From: Neisseria sp.
Lineage (GTDB): Bacteria > Pseudomonadota > Gammaproteobacteria > Burkholderiales > Neisseriaceae
NCBI GenBank assembly: GCA_030538415.1
Contig: JAUNTY010000016.1
Location: 1-49,934 of the forward strand
DNA length: 49,934 nucleotides
Direction: 5' to 3'
How positions within the stretch are numbered: position 1 is the first letter of the stretch; every line of letters starts with the position of its first letter. This document shows positions 23,980 to 34,128 of the stretch, in pieces. Both the position numbers and the translations under genes were made by a program. Under the pieces are notes generated by a model. That model searched no databases, had not been told where the DNA came from, and saw nothing but the letters and a program-made list of their open reading frames with translations.

Positions 23980-26385
23980 TCAGAACAGCGAGTCCAAATG
24001 GCCGTCATTGCCGCCGCCACCACTGTTTGCAGGTGCAGCAGGCGTAGTCGGTGTAACGGGCACATAGTCACTGCCTTGTTGCCCTGTCGGTTGTTCTCCT
24101 CTGCTGTTTCCACTGCCAACCGAAGCATCCATTTCATCCGAGCGGACAGGCCTGCTTGAGCGGTTGTCCAGCGGCAATTCGGGATTGGTTGTCTGTTGTT
24201 CGCGCAGATAATATTCGCCACTGCGGCTGACTACGCCATCCGGAGATGCCATGCCTTTGACAGCCACGCCATTGAGGGCAAACCGCATATAATCCACCCA
24301 TACCGGCACCGCTATCGTACCGCCGTAGCCTGCCCGCCCCATGCTGCGCGGCTTGTCATAGCCGATATAAACAGCGGCGACCAATTCGGGATTAAAGCCC
24401 ACAAACCAGGCATCTTTATTGTCATTGGTCGTGCCCGTTTTACCCGCAACATCCGAGCGGCCAAGTGCATTGGTACGCGAAGCCGTACCGATTCGAGCTA
24501 CATCCTGCATCATTTTATACATGATATACGCATTTCTCGGATCGATGGCCTGCGGTGCATTTTCTTTGGCCACCAACGGCTGCATCTGGGCGCGCAGCCT
24601 GCCTTGGCTGTCATAAATTTTGTCGATTACATAGGAAGACACCCTGTAACCGCCATTTGCAAACACAGCATATGCTTCGGCCATTTTTAACGGCGTGGTC
24701 TCGCCCGTACCCAGAGCCATAGAAAGGCTGGCAGGGATTTCAGACGCCTTGAAGCCGAAGCGTTGAATATATTGTTGAGCATAATTCACACCGATAGACA
24801 TCAAAATCCGGATGGACACCATATTTTTCGATGCCGTCAGCGCTTGCCGCAATGTAATGTTACCGGCATAACGGCCGTCTGAATTTTTAGGATTCCAAGT
24901 GCTGCCGTTAGGCCCCCTGCCCGGTAAAGACAGCGGTGCATCATTGATCACCGTTGATGCCGTCATGCCCTTGGCAAGCGCCGCAGAATACACAAACGGC
25001 TTGAATGAAGAGCCGGGTTGACGCTGCGCCTGTGTTGCCCGGTTAAATGTTTTACTGTGAAAATCATAGCCGCCGACCAATGCGCGGATTGCCCCTGTTT
25101 TCGAATCCAGCGACACCAAGGCGCCCTGCAACAAGGGCTCTTGCACGACATTCCAACGATTGCCGTTTTGCTTCAGACGAATGACTGCCCCCTTACGGAT
25201 TTGCGCTTCACCCATTTTCTTGTTGTTGACTGCAGACGCTGCAAAGCCCAATGCTGCGTTGTTCAGCGTCAATTTTTCGCCACTCGGCAGCTGTGCCTGC
25301 ACACCTTGTTTGGACACGCCCAACACAACCGCAGGCACCATGCCGTCAACCGTATAAAGACCCGATAAATACTGGCTGACCGTTTCTTCTTCGTCATCCG
25401 ATTTGCCCAATTCAAGATAATGTTCGGCACCGCGGTATCGGCTGCCGCGGTCAAAATTACGCAAAGCTTTACGCAATGCCTCCGTTGCAGCACGCTGATG
25501 CTCGGTGCTGACCGTGGTATAAACTTTGAAACCCTGCGTGTAGGCGTCTTCGCCATATTTTTCATACAGCTCTTGTCGAACCATTTCGGCAACATAAAGC
25601 GCGCTTTGGTCGATTTTCTGTACATAACGCTCGTAATGCAAATCTTCTGCCAAGGCCTGGGCGCGTTGTTGCGACGTAATCATGCCCAATTCAACCATAT
25701 TGTTGAGAATATATTGTTGGCGCAATTTTGCCCGTTCCGGATTCACAATCGGATTAAAAGCCGAAGGGGCTTTGGGCAAACCTGCGAGGATAGAAGCTTC
25801 CGCGAGCGTCAAATCCTTGACGTCTTTATTGAAATAAATCCGCGCGGCCGCTGCAAAACCATAGGCGCGCTGCCCCAGGTAAATCTGGTTAAAATAAAGC
25901 TCCAGAATTTGATCTTTGCTTAACGATTGCTCGATTTTATAAGCCAGCAACGCCTCATTGAATTTCCGGGTAAACGTGCGCTCACTGCTCAAATAAAAAT
26001 TTCTGGCCACCTGTTGGGTGATGGTGCTGGCGCCGGACTGCACACCGCCGGTTACATTCCCCACCGCCGCACGCAGCACACCGATAACGTCAACCCCCCA
26101 GTGGTCGTAAAACCGTTTATCCTCCGCTGCGACCACCGCATCTTTCAATACTTTCGGAAAATCATTGATTTTGGTGAATGAGCGCCGCTCTTCTCCATAC
26201 ACACCGATAATTTTGCCGTCTGAAGAATATACCGTCAGCGGCATTTTCGGTTGGTAGTGTTGAACCATATCCAACGAAGGCAATTTCGGATAAGTGACCA
26301 GAATTGCGATGGCAACCAAGCCGACCGCAAAAAGTGCCAAACCCAATATCAAACCAATACAAGTTGTTATAATTTTTTTAATCAT
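23980..26385 (-). CDS. ponA: Penicillin-binding protein 1A
   Basis: Bifunctional class A PBP: glycosyltransferase plus transpeptidase for peptidoglycan. 801 residues from ATG 26385; the TTG two codons earlier has no support. One N-terminal membrane anchor (residues 5-30). The GT51 domain has Glu88 in AAEDKRFYDHWG and STITQQVARNF. The transpeptidase has PGSSFKPF (Ser459, Lys462), a SKN motif in TASKNMVS, and KTGTTND. The C-terminus is a low-complexity Pro/Gly/Thr tail ending HLDSLF, close to the neisserial protein. The residue matching gonococcal Leu421, by my counting from the catalytic serine, is still Leu. It is divergent from pilM, the standard neisserial arrangement. Confidence 0.97.
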   Translation of the reverse strand: MIKKIITTCIGLILGLALFAVGLVAIAILVTYPKLPSLDMVQHYQPKMPLTVYSSDGKIIGVYGEERRSFTKINDFPKVLKDAVVAAEDKRFYDHWGVDVIGVLRAAVGNVTGGVQSGASTITQQVARNFYLSSERTFTRKFNEALLAYKIEQSLSKDQILELYFNQIYLGQRAYGFAAAARIYFNKDVKDLTLAEASILAGLPKAPSAFNPIVNPERAKLRQQYILNNMVELGMITSQQRAQALAEDLHYERYVQKIDQSALYVAEMVRQELYEKYGEDAYTQGFKVYTTVSTEHQRAATEALRKALRNFDRGSRYRGAEHYLELGKSDDEEETVSQYLSGLYTVDGMVPAVVLGVSKQGVQAQLPSGEKLTLNNAALGFAASAVNNKKMGEAQIRKGAVIRLKQNGNRWNVVQEPLLQGALVSLDSKTGAIRALVGGYDFHSKTFNRATQAQRQPGSSFKPFVYSAALAKGMTASTVINDAPLSLPGRGPNGSTWNPKNSDGRYAGNITLRQALTASKNMVSIRILMSIGVNYAQQYIQRFGFKASEIPASLSMALGTGETTPLKMAEAYAVFANGGYRVSSYVIDKIYDSQGRLRAQMQPLVAKENAPQAIDPRNAYIMYKMMQDVARIGTASRTNALGRSDVAGKTGTTNDNKDAWFVGFNPELVAAVYIGYDKPRSMGRAGYGGTIAVPVWVDYMRFALNGVAVKGMASPDGVVSRSGEYYLREQQTTNPELPLDNRSSRPVRSDEMDASVGSGNSRGEQPTGQQGSDYVPVTPTTPAAPANSGGGGNDGHLDSLF

Positions 26386-26535
26386 GACCAAGTAATAAAT
26401 ATTGCCATTAAAAGCATTAAATAAAGTAAAATAACAAAATATTTCGGCAAGCCACTGTTACGGCCATGTAAACCGGATAATAAATTCGTTACGGATATAA
26501 ACTGCCACTCACTTACACGGTAGGAAAGTTACATT

Positions 26536-27633
26536 ATGCGCTTAGTAAAAAAGCAAAAGAATACAAGCAGTAAAGCCTCTCCCAGCATCAGCATGCGCTC
26601 GGCTGTCGGCATAGATATCAGCCAGCATGCCATTAAAATGGTGCAGCTCTCTGGGCGTAGTTTAAACCAAATTCAGCTAGAAAAATACGTTATCACCAAG
26701 TTGCCTAAAAATATTGTCAAAGGCAACAAAATTCAAGATTACGAGCAGCTCGTTGCATATATGCAACATACATACACGCAACTGGCTTCGTCGTCAAAAA
26801 ATATTATTGCCGCGCTGCCCCAAAGCTTGGCCACGGTAGAAACCGTTGTATACAGTTCCAAAGAAACCGATTTGGACATTGAAAGCTTCGTCGAGTTCGA
26901 AATTTCCCAAATCGCGCCCATCGAAGAAATGAATTATGACTATCAGGTAACCGGCGTATCCATCATACCCGCAGGCGAGCAGCTTTTGCTTACCGCAGCC
27001 AAAAAAGACGATATCGAGCCGCGCATCGAATTGTTCGAAACCGCAAACCTGCCTCTTTCCGTCATGGATGTGGATTTGTTTGCCCAGAATAATGCCTTTT
27101 CTTTTTGGATTAACCAACACGCACCGGAGCTGGCCAACGAAAAAATCGCCATATTCGGCATCTATGCCGCCCAAATGTATGCGCTTATCGTGCAAAACGG
27201 CCAGATTTTGTACAAGCAGGAAACCTCTGTCAGCAACGAACAGCTCAACCAGCTGATTCAGCGCACCTATCAGGTTACCGAAGAAAAAGCCGACCAAATC
27301 ATGAATTCGGCCGACAAGCCTTCCGATTACCAAACCCAAGTGGCCGACCGCTTCAATATTCAGGTCGCCCAGGAAATCCAGCGTGTCCTCCAGTTTTACT
27401 ACACCACCCAATCCAACGAACAGTTTTCAGATGTAAAACATATTCTGCTGACAGGCAATGCCTCGCAGCAATCCGGATTGCCGGAAACCATTTTTTCACA
27501 AACCAACACGGCAACCGAATGCATTCATCCGGCTGCCTACGCCGCCAACGGCAATAAAATAGATTTATCACAACTACAAATAGATGCGCCTTCACTCACC
27601 ATCGCTTTCGGTTTGGCATTAAGGGGACTTTAA
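26536..27633 (+). CDS. pilM: Type IV pilus assembly protein PilM
   Basis: Actin-like cytoplasmic protein that binds the N-terminal tail of PilN and links the inner-membrane alignment complex to the pilus motors. 365 residues. The FtsA/actin-like start SAVGIDISQHAIKMVQLSG is followed by IAALPQSLAT and FVEFEISQIAPIE. GGAAAG lies about nine bases before the ATG. First gene of pilMNOPQ, separated from divergent ponA by 150 bp that must hold both promoters. One base separates its stop from pilN. Confidence 0.96.
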   Translation: MRLVKKQKNTSSKASPSISMRSAVGIDISQHAIKMVQLSGRSLNQIQLEKYVITKLPKNIVKGNKIQDYEQLVAYMQHTYTQLASSSKNIIAALPQSLATVETVVYSSKETDLDIESFVEFEISQIAPIEEMNYDYQVTGVSIIPAGEQLLLTAAKKDDIEPRIELFETANLPLSVMDVDLFAQNNAFSFWINQHAPELANEKIAIFGIYAAQMYALIVQNGQILYKQETSVSNEQLNQLIQRTYQVTEEKADQIMNSADKPSDYQTQVADRFNIQVAQEIQRVLQFYYTTQSNEQFSDVKHILLTGNASQQSGLPETIFSQTNTATECIHPAAYAANGNKIDLSQLQIDAPSLTIAFGLALRGL

Positions 27634-27634
27634 A

Positions 27635-28222
27635 ATGATTGAATTAACCAAAATCAACCTTCTTCCCTATCGGGAAGAAATACAGCAAAAAAAGAAGCAA
27701 CAGTTTAAAGCATTGATGCTGTTTGCATTTCTTGTCGGCTTGGGTTTGGCCGCGCTGATTTATTTCGGCATCAACAGAGCGATTGACAACCAACAATCCC
27801 GTAACGAGCTGCTCAATCAGGAAATTGCCAAGCTGGATCAAGACCTGGTCGAAATCAAGAAGCTTCAGGAAGAAAAAGAAGACTTTTTGGCGCGTAAACA
27901 AAAAGTGGAAGAATTACAGGAAAAGCGCTTTCAGGCGGCCTCTATTCTGGACTCATTAAACGTATTGATGCCCGACGGTGCCTATCTGACTAGCATTAAA
28001 GCCGAAAACCCAAACACCTATACCATTACCGGCAAAGCCGTCAGCGACAATAAAATCGCCATGTTTATGCGCTCTATCCCGAGCACCGGCTTGTTTATGC
28101 AACCCGAACTGCTGAGCATCAAAAAGGTAGACAATGCCCAAGAATTCACCTTGAAAGTGTTGTTGAACAACGATAACCGGTCTCTGCCTGCCGCAGACGC
28201 TCAAAATTCACAGGGGAATTAA
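27635..28222 (+). CDS. pilN: Type IV pilus assembly protein PilN
   Basis: Inner-membrane protein of the pilus alignment complex. 195 residues. The short cytoplasmic N-terminus contains the PilM-binding motif INLLPYRE (residues 7-14). One membrane helix (about 25-46) is followed by a coiled coil (50-100) and a periplasmic ferredoxin-like domain. Start one base after pilM; the AAGGGGAC in the pilM end serves as ribosome site. Confidence 0.96.
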   Translation: MIELTKINLLPYREEIQQKKKQQFKALMLFAFLVGLGLAALIYFGINRAIDNQQSRNELLNQEIAKLDQDLVEIKKLQEEKEDFLARKQKVEELQEKRFQAASILDSLNVLMPDGAYLTSIKAENPNTYTITGKAVSDNKIAMFMRSIPSTGLFMQPELLSIKKVDNAQEFTLKVLLNNDNRSLPAADAQNSQGN

Positions 28223-28223
28223 C

Positions 28224-28853
28224 ATGGCAGCAAAAAATTTAAAAGATATTGATATTCAAACACTCCACCTGCTGAGTGCGCCTGTGAAAATGGCTTTGGC
28301 CATATTAACGGTTATTTTCGTGGTGGCGGTTGCTTATTTTGCCCTCTTCCGCGGGCAACTTGATGTATTGAATGCAGCAAGCGACCAAGAGGCCGAGTTG
28401 AAAAAGACCTACACCCAGAAAAGCATTGAAGCCGCCAGCCTCTCTAATTTGAAAGATGAGTTGGTCGCTTTGCGTCAATCGTTTGACGTGCTGCTGAGAC
28501 AATTGCCGACCGATGCAGAGATTCCCAACCTGATTCAAGAACTGCATCAGGCCGGGGCCACCAACGGCCTGCGCATGGACAGCGTTACACCGAAAGCGCC
28601 GGTCAACGACGGGCCGATACAGGTATTGCCCTACGACATCGCCATCACCGGCCAATACAGACAAATCAACCAGTTTACCCGCGATGTCGGTGCGCTTTCC
28701 CGGATCATTACCTTGGATTCGTTAAACGTCAGCAAAAGCAAAGACGAGAAAAGCAACCAGCTTACACTATCGGCAACAGCCAACACCTACAAAGCCCGTC
28801 CTGCAGAAGAAGTGGCTGCAGAAATGGCTGCGGCCAGCGAAGTCAAACAATAA
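28224..28853 (+). CDS. pilO: Type IV pilus assembly protein PilO
   Basis: Partner of PilN in the inner-membrane alignment complex; 209 residues. It has an N-terminal cytoplasmic part, one membrane helix (about 22-44), a periplasmic coiled coil (50-95) and a C-terminal ferredoxin-like domain including IAITGQYRQINQFTRDVGALS, as in other PilO proteins. The gene starts one base after pilN, with CAGGGGAA as ribosome site. Confidence 0.96.
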   Translation: MAAKNLKDIDIQTLHLLSAPVKMALAILTVIFVVAVAYFALFRGQLDVLNAASDQEAELKKTYTQKSIEAASLSNLKDELVALRQSFDVLLRQLPTDAEIPNLIQELHQAGATNGLRMDSVTPKAPVNDGPIQVLPYDIAITGQYRQINQFTRDVGALSRIITLDSLNVSKSKDEKSNQLTLSATANTYKARPAEEVAAEMAAASEVKQ

Positions 28854-28871
28854 ACCAGGGAAAACTCGACT

Positions 28872-29408
28872 ATGATGAAACACATAAGCCTGTTTGCAGG
28901 CATGCTGGTATTAACCGCCTGCTCGCCTGCTCATGAAGATTTGCGCACATGGATGTCGGATACGCAGCAGGAAGCAAAAACCCGTGTGATTCCGTTTGAA
29001 GCGCCCACGATCAACCCGCCTCAAACCTACACACCGCCGACTTTCACCGGCCTGAATGCATTTGACAGCAAACGCCTGAATGTCGCCCAGCAAGGCGCAA
29101 ACGCCCCCAATCTGAACCGTCCCAAAGAGCTGCTGGAAGGGTTCAGTTTGGAAAACCTGAAATATGTCGGCAGCCTGCGCAGCGGCAACAGCATTTCAGG
29201 ATATGTCGAGGCCGACGGGCACACTTATACCGTCAGACCCGGCAACTATATGGGGCAAAATTTCGGTCGCATCCAATCCATTACGCCGGATAAAATCGTA
29301 TTGACCGAAGTGGTAGAAGACAGCTACGGCAACTGGATTTTCCGTAATGCAGAATTACCGTTGAGCAGCGGCGCGGCAGACACCGCAAGCGCTCAAAACA
29401 ATAATTAA
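28872..29408 (+). CDS. pilP: Type IV pilus assembly lipoprotein PilP
   Basis: Inner-membrane lipoprotein that connects PilN/PilO to the secretin PilQ. 178 residues. Lipobox LTAC (Cys 17). A disordered Pro-rich linker (residues 40-60, [13 protein letters not shown]) precedes the beta-sandwich C-terminal domain, with [15 protein letters not shown] and [10 protein letters not shown], both conserved with meningococcal PilP. Two ATGs (28872, 28875) are adjacent. Thirteen bases precede pilQ. Confidence 0.96.
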   Translation: MMKHISLFAGMLVLTACSPAHEDLRTWMSDTQQEAKTRVIPFEAPTINPPQTYTPPTFTGLNAFDSKRLNVAQQGANAPNLNRPKELLEGFSLENLKYVGSLRSGNSISGYVEADGHTYTVRPGNYMGQNFGRIQSITPDKIVLTEVVEDSYGNWIFRNAELPLSSGAADTASAQNNN

Positions 29409-29421
29409 GGGGCTCTTATTT

Positions 29422-31629
29422 ATGAAATCACGCAACATTAAAACACTTTCCGCCATTGGTCTCAGCCTTGCCATGCACGCAGCATTCGCAGGCAACATCA
29501 CCGACATCAATGTATCCACCCTGCCGGACAATCAGAAGATTATCAAAATCACTTTTGATAAAGAGGTTATTTCGCCCAGCGGCTTCACCACCACCACGCC
29601 TGCTCGCATTGCTCTGGATTTTGCCAACACCAACATCCAGCTTGCGCAACCGGTGTTGGAATATGCCGACCCCCTGCTCAACCAGATTACCGCAGCCCAA
29701 AACAATGACCGCGCCCGAATCTTGTTGGGCCTGAACAAAGCCGGGCAATACAATACCGAAATCAAAGGCAATGAAGTATGGGTATATGTCACCGAGTCAG
29801 TCGGAGAAACCCAAGGCAGCGCCGCTTCGATTTACAACACCGGCAATATCGACAGCAACGTGGTTTCCAGAAATGTGACCGCTCCTCCGGCTGCGCCGCC
29901 CGCACGTGCCACACAGCAGGCCGCAAGCGCCAATATCGACTTCCGCAAAGGCGCGGGCAATTCGGGCATTGTCGAGCTTAATGCACCTACCTTTAACGGC
30001 ACCCCCGACATCAAACAGCAAAGCGACCGCGTCGTGATTACCCTGAAAAACCACCCTCTGCCCACCCAGGCGCAGCGCAGTCTGGATGTCGGCGACTTCA
30101 ACACGCCCGTGCGCAATGTCACCATGAAGCGCTTGGGCAACGGCACGCAGATTATTATCCGCAACCAAGGCAGCTGGGACATCCGCACCCAATCCGCAGG
30201 CGGCCGTTTCAGTTTTGAAATCAGCCCCAAAACCGCTGCCGCCGCGCCCGGCCTGCGCAGCAATGCCAGCCGCTCGTTCAGCGGTCGCCGCATCTCACTG
30301 GATTTCCAAGACGTTGAAGTGCGCACCATCCTGCAAATTTTGGCCAAAGAATCCGGCACCAACATCGTCGCCAGCGACAGCGTAAACGGCAAAATGACCC
30401 TGACCCTGAAAGACGTACCGTGGGATCAGGCGCTGGATTTGGTGATGCAGGCGCGCAATCTGGACATGCGCCGTCAAGGCAACATCATCAACGTGGCGCC
30501 GCGCGAAGAATTGCTCGCCAAAGACAAGGCCACCTTGCAGGCGCAAAAAGAAATCGAAGAGCTGGGGCCACTGTATTCGCAAACCTTCCAGCTCAAATAC
30601 AAAAACGTAGAAGAATTCCGCAAGATTCTGCGCATTGACGACGGCAGCGGCTCCGGTTCAGGCTCCAGCGGCAACAACCGCAACACCCTGCTGAGCAGCC
30701 GCGGCAGCGCCCTTATCGACCCCAGCACCAACACCCTGATTATCACCGACAACCATGCCGTGATTCAGAAATTCCAGAAGCTGATTGAAGAGCTGGACGT
30801 GCCCGCCCGCCAAGTGATGGTGGAAGCGCGGATTGTGGAAGCCAGTGACACGTTTTCACGCGATATCGGCGTAAAATTCGGCTACCAAGGCGTTGGCGGC
30901 CGCAACAGCTGGGGTTCCGACTGGTCAAATGCCGTCAATAATATGGGAACGGCCTACAACAACAACGTGGCGCTGGCCAATGCCGCTTTGAGTGGCTCCA
31001 CCACCATTCCTACTGCGTCGCCTTTCGCCATGAACCCGAATATCAACCTGCCTGTATCCTCCGCCACCTCCAGCATTGCACTGGTGCGCGCCATCGGTTC
31101 GGGTGCGTTGGGTTTGGAACTGTCGGCCATGCAGGAACAAAACAAGGGCAAAATCATTTCTAATCCGCGCGTGCTCACCCAAGACCGCAAGGAAGCGGTG
31201 ATTGAATCCGGCCAGGAAATTCCGTATGAAGAAGCCACTTCCAGCGGCGCCACTTCGATTACCTTTAAAAAAGCAGTTTTGGGTATGACCGTGACACCCA
31301 ACATCACTCCGGATGGCCAAATTATCATGACGGTTAAAATCAATAAAGACGAACCTATTGACTGTACCGTTAACAGCTTGACCACCAAGTGTATCACGAC
31401 GAAAAGCTTGCAAACACAAGCCATGGTGGAAGATGGCGGCACCCTGATTGTCGGTGGTATCTATCAAGAGCAAAACAGCAATGTTGTAAATAAAGTGCCC
31501 CTACTCGGTGATATTCCGATTGTCGGCAACCTGTTCAAGTCTCGTGCCCGTTATGAAGACCGCCGCGAGTTGCTGATTTTCATCACCCCGCGCATTATGG
31601 ACAACATCGGCAGCACGTTGCGTTATTAA
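29422..31629 (+). CDS. pilQ: Type IV pilus secretin PilQ
   Basis: Outer-membrane secretin through which pili extend; also needed for DNA uptake in Neisseria. 735 residues. Signal peptide (about 1-24), two AMIN-type beta domains, N0/N1 domains (from [22 protein letters not shown]) and the C-terminal secretin core ending [14 protein letters not shown]. Between the AMIN domains is a short Ala/Pro linker with NIDFRKG, which is the end of the meningococcal small basic repeat; here only one degenerate unit is visible instead of several, explaining the shorter length. AAGGGG precedes the ATG. Confidence 0.97.
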   Translation: MKSRNIKTLSAIGLSLAMHAAFAGNITDINVSTLPDNQKIIKITFDKEVISPSGFTTTTPARIALDFANTNIQLAQPVLEYADPLLNQITAAQNNDRARILLGLNKAGQYNTEIKGNEVWVYVTESVGETQGSAASIYNTGNIDSNVVSRNVTAPPAAPPARATQQAASANIDFRKGAGNSGIVELNAPTFNGTPDIKQQSDRVVITLKNHPLPTQAQRSLDVGDFNTPVRNVTMKRLGNGTQIIIRNQGSWDIRTQSAGGRFSFEISPKTAAAAPGLRSNASRSFSGRRISLDFQDVEVRTILQILAKESGTNIVASDSVNGKMTLTLKDVPWDQALDLVMQARNLDMRRQGNIINVAPREELLAKDKATLQAQKEIEELGPLYSQTFQLKYKNVEEFRKILRIDDGSGSGSGSSGNNRNTLLSSRGSALIDPSTNTLIITDNHAVIQKFQKLIEELDVPARQVMVEARIVEASDTFSRDIGVKFGYQGVGGRNSWGSDWSNAVNNMGTAYNNNVALANAALSGSTTIPTASPFAMNPNINLPVSSATSSIALVRAIGSGALGLELSAMQEQNKGKIISNPRVLTQDRKEAVIESGQEIPYEEATSSGATSITFKKAVLGMTVTPNITPDGQIIMTVKINKDEPIDCTVNSLTTKCITTKSLQTQAMVEDGGTLIVGGIYQEQNSNVVNKVPLLGDIPIVGNLFKSRARYEDRRELLIFITPRIMDNIGSTLRY

Positions 31630-31695
31630 ACAACCGGCCTGCATTGTCAAAATGCATAATACAAACTGAACACTTTATGTAAGTTTTCGTTTACA

Positions 31696-32229
31696 ATGCC
31701 TGCTATGGACAACATAGCAGGCAATTTATTTTTCATCGGCTTGATGGGCGCGGGCAAAACCACGCTGGGCAGGCAAATCGCCCAGCAGCTTGGGCGCGAA
31801 TTTTACGACAGCGATCATGAAATCTGCTGCCGCACCGGCGTGTCGATTCCGACCATCTTCGAGCTGGAAGGCGAACAAGGTTTCCGCGACCGTGAAGCTG
31901 CCATGATTGACGAGCTTACCGCCCGCCAAAACATTGTTTTGGCCACCGGCGGCGGCGCGGTCATGCGTGAAGAAAACCGGCAAAATCTGCAGGCGCGCGG
32001 CACGGTGGTTTATCTGCATGCCTCGCCGGAAGTCTTGCTCGGCCGCACCCGCCACGATACCAACCGCCCACTGCTGCAGGTTGAAAACCCTTTGGCCAAA
32101 CTGCAGGAGCTTTATGACATCCGCGACCGAGTATACCGCGATACGGCGCACGTCATTATCGAATCCAACCGCCACAACTGCCACCGCACCGTCGAACACA
32201 TACTGCAAACCCTGCGACAACGGAAATAA
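31696..32229 (+). CDS. aroK: Shikimate kinase
   Basis: Phosphorylates shikimate at the 3-hydroxyl with ATP in aromatic amino acid synthesis. 177 residues. P-loop GLMGAGKTT at residues 15-23, shikimate-binding DSDHEI and the [13 protein letters not shown] segment are all present. There are two starts (ATG 31696 and 31705), neither with a strong ribosome site. Five bases separate it from aroB. The order pilQ-aroK-aroB is widely conserved in proteobacteria. Confidence 0.97.
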   Translation: MPAMDNIAGNLFFIGLMGAGKTTLGRQIAQQLGREFYDSDHEICCRTGVSIPTIFELEGEQGFRDREAAMIDELTARQNIVLATGGGAVMREENRQNLQARGTVVYLHASPEVLLGRTRHDTNRPLLQVENPLAKLQELYDIRDRVYRDTAHVIIESNRHNCHRTVEHILQTLRQRK

Positions 32230-32234
32230 CCAGC

Positions 32235-33314
32235 ATGCGCACGCTCACCGTCAACACCCCTTCGCACGCCTACCCCATTTTCATCGGCGAACACCTGCTG
32301 CAGCAGGCAGACACCCTGCTTGCCCCTTATCTGGGCAAAAAAGCTGCCATCGTAACCAACGAAACCGTCGCCCCCCTCTATCTGAAAACGCTTCAGACGG
32401 CCTTGAGCCGCGCCGGTACCGAGCATTTCAGCATCATTTTGCCTGACGGCGAGCAACACAAAAACTGGCAAACCCTCAACCAAGTTTTCGATGGCCTGAT
32501 GCAAAACCGTGCCGAACGCAAAACCACTTTAATCGCGCTGGGCGGTGGCGTCATCGGCGACATGGTCGGCTTTGCCGCCGCCACTTACCAACGCGGCGCA
32601 CCATTTATCCAAATACCCACCACCCTGCTCAGCCAGGTTGATTCATCGGTAGGCGGTAAAACTGCCATCAATCATCCACTCGGCAAAAACATGATTGGTG
32701 CTTTTTACCAACCTCAGGCGGTATTGGCCGATTTAAGCACGCTCACCACCCTGCCCAAACGCGAACTTTCTGCCGGTTTGGCCGAAGTCATCAAATACGG
32801 CGCGCTGGGCGATGCCGATTTTCTGCAGTGGCTCGAAGCCCATATGGATGCGCTGCTGCAGCAGGATGCGGAAGTGATGGCGGCAGCGGTTTACCACTGC
32901 TGCAAGATGAAAGCCGACATCGTCGGTCGGGATGAAACCGAACAAGGCATCCGCGCCTGGCTCAATCTCGGCCACACCTTCGGCCACGCCATCGAAGCAG
33001 AAGTGGGCTACGGCAACTGGCTGCACGGCGAAGCCGTGGCCGCAGGCATGGTATTGGCCTGCCGCCTTTCCGAACAACAAGGCCGTCTGAACGCTGCCGA
33101 TACCCAGCGCATCAGCGCCCTGTTGGAAAAAGCCGGTCTGCCGACGCAACCGCCCCGTTTCGCCTTCGAACGCTGGATTGAGCACATGCAGCACGATAAA
33201 AAAGTCAGCAGCGGCGTGATGCGCTTTATCGGCCTCAACCGCCTTGGCGAAGCCAACATTACCGACATTACCGATATCGCCATCCTACGGCAAACTCTCC
33301 AGCCTTATCTCTGA
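32235..33314 (+). CDS. aroB: 3-dehydroquinate synthase
   Basis: NAD- and metal-dependent conversion of DAHP to 3-dehydroquinate, the second step of the shikimate pathway. 359 residues. Motifs: [19 protein letters not shown] and [19 protein letters not shown] for NAD and substrate binding, and the metal ligands in [19 protein letters not shown] and [14 protein letters not shown] is read in frame as LQTAL. Follows aroK by five bases. The terminator downstream has been expanded by repeats. Confidence 0.97.
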   Translation: MRTLTVNTPSHAYPIFIGEHLLQQADTLLAPYLGKKAAIVTNETVAPLYLKTLQTALSRAGTEHFSIILPDGEQHKNWQTLNQVFDGLMQNRAERKTTLIALGGGVIGDMVGFAAATYQRGAPFIQIPTTLLSQVDSSVGGKTAINHPLGKNMIGAFYQPQAVLADLSTLTTLPKRELSAGLAEVIKYGALGDADFLQWLEAHMDALLQQDAEVMAAAVYHCCKMKADIVGRDETEQGIRAWLNLGHTFGHAIEAEVGYGNWLHGEAVAAGMVLACRLSEQQGRLNAADTQRISALLEKAGLPTQPPRFAFERWIEHMQHDKKVSSGVMRFIGLNRLGEANITDITDIAILRQTLQPYL

Positions 33315-33330
33315 TTTCCCCACGCATTCA

Positions 33331-33653
33331 TGCTTTCAGACGGCCTCAGACCTTTGCAAAATACCCTTTCCCGTCGCACCCGCGCAGGCGGGTGCCTGAT
33401 GCAAAGCATAGCTTTGCTTGACGGCCTGATGAATCAGGCCGAGACCTTTGCAAAATACTTCTTAACTGCATCAAAAAAGCATCAGCCTCGTCATTCCGGC
33501 GCAGGCCGGAATCTATGGTTAAATACAAAACTCATTTAAAATCAATCAACTGAATCTGAAAGAAATAGATTCCGGCCTGCGCCGGAATGACGGATTCAAT
33601 GGATATTTCAAAAAGAAAGGTATTTTGCAAAGGTCTGAGGCCGTCTGAAAGCA
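33331..33653. repeat. aroB terminator expanded by nested repeats
   Basis: A perfect 34-bp inverted repeat forms the outside: arms begin TGCTTTCAGACGGCCTCAGA and end TCTGAGGCCGTCTGAAAGCA. Its outer half is a normal DUS hairpin, its inner half the terminus AGACCTTTGCAAAATAC of a repeat. Between the arms are a GC-rich palindromic repeat (33365-33440) and the 197-bp MITE copy. The simplest reading is insertion into the loop of an ordinary DUS terminator. Confidence 0.75.
33441..33637. repeat. 197-bp MITE, copy 2
   Basis: Same length and nearly the same sequence as the reverse complement of 20184-20380, with the same termini and palindromic blocks. Nested inside the larger inverted repeat 33331-33653. 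Confidence 0.85.
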
Positions 33654-33674
33654 TTTGCGTAAAAACCGATTCAG

Positions 33675-33780
33675 TATAGTCATTTCAATTTAGATTGAGA
33701 CAAGGCAGCAAGCCGCAGACAGTACAGATAGTACGGCTAAGCGCAGCAACGCTGTATCAAACTAAATTGAAACGACTATA
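33675..33780. repeat. Correia-type element, variant termini
   Basis: Core GCAGACAGTACAGATAGTACGG as in the other copies, but the ends are TATAGTCATTTCAATTTAG and CTAAATTGAAACGACTATA. This is a second terminus class, also seen inside the composite element at 16127-16287. Confidence 0.85.
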
Positions 33781-34128
33781 TAATCAGCCAACACCAACTT
33801 CCACTTGCCAAGGTATTGAAGCACTAAACAAATAAGCAAGCCCCGCTTTATCGGCTTATTTTTAAACAGATACAATTTCCATCGTAGGCCGGGCGCAGCG
33901 ATGCCCGACATTTTCCCATGTCAGGAAAACATTCAGGCCGTCTGAAACTGTCAGGCATCACTGCCCGGGCAGCAGCCAAAACAACAGGAGTTGGCATTCC
34001 CCGCCTTTCAAGAAATTTTCAGACGGCCAAAAGTTTTGTTCAAAATCAAACAGCTACACTATTTCCGCAACACACCCGCGCTTTTATATTAAGATAACAA
34101 GCCCGATTCATAACCTTGCCAGGGAGCC

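Larger units (their letters stand above)
33315..34128. other. Repeat-rich gap downstream of aroB
   Basis: It holds a 34-bp inverted repeat (33331-33364 / 33620-33653) enclosing nested elements, a Correia-type element (33675-33780), about 250 bp of unassigned sequence with single DUS copies (about 33935 and 34018), and the likely promoter of the PatZ-like gene. No gene seen. Confidence 0.65.

Noticed and set aside
23980-26385. Penicillin-resistance change in PBP1A at the position of gonococcal Leu421
   Set aside because: By counting back from the SxxK serine the position is still Leu, so no such change is seen.
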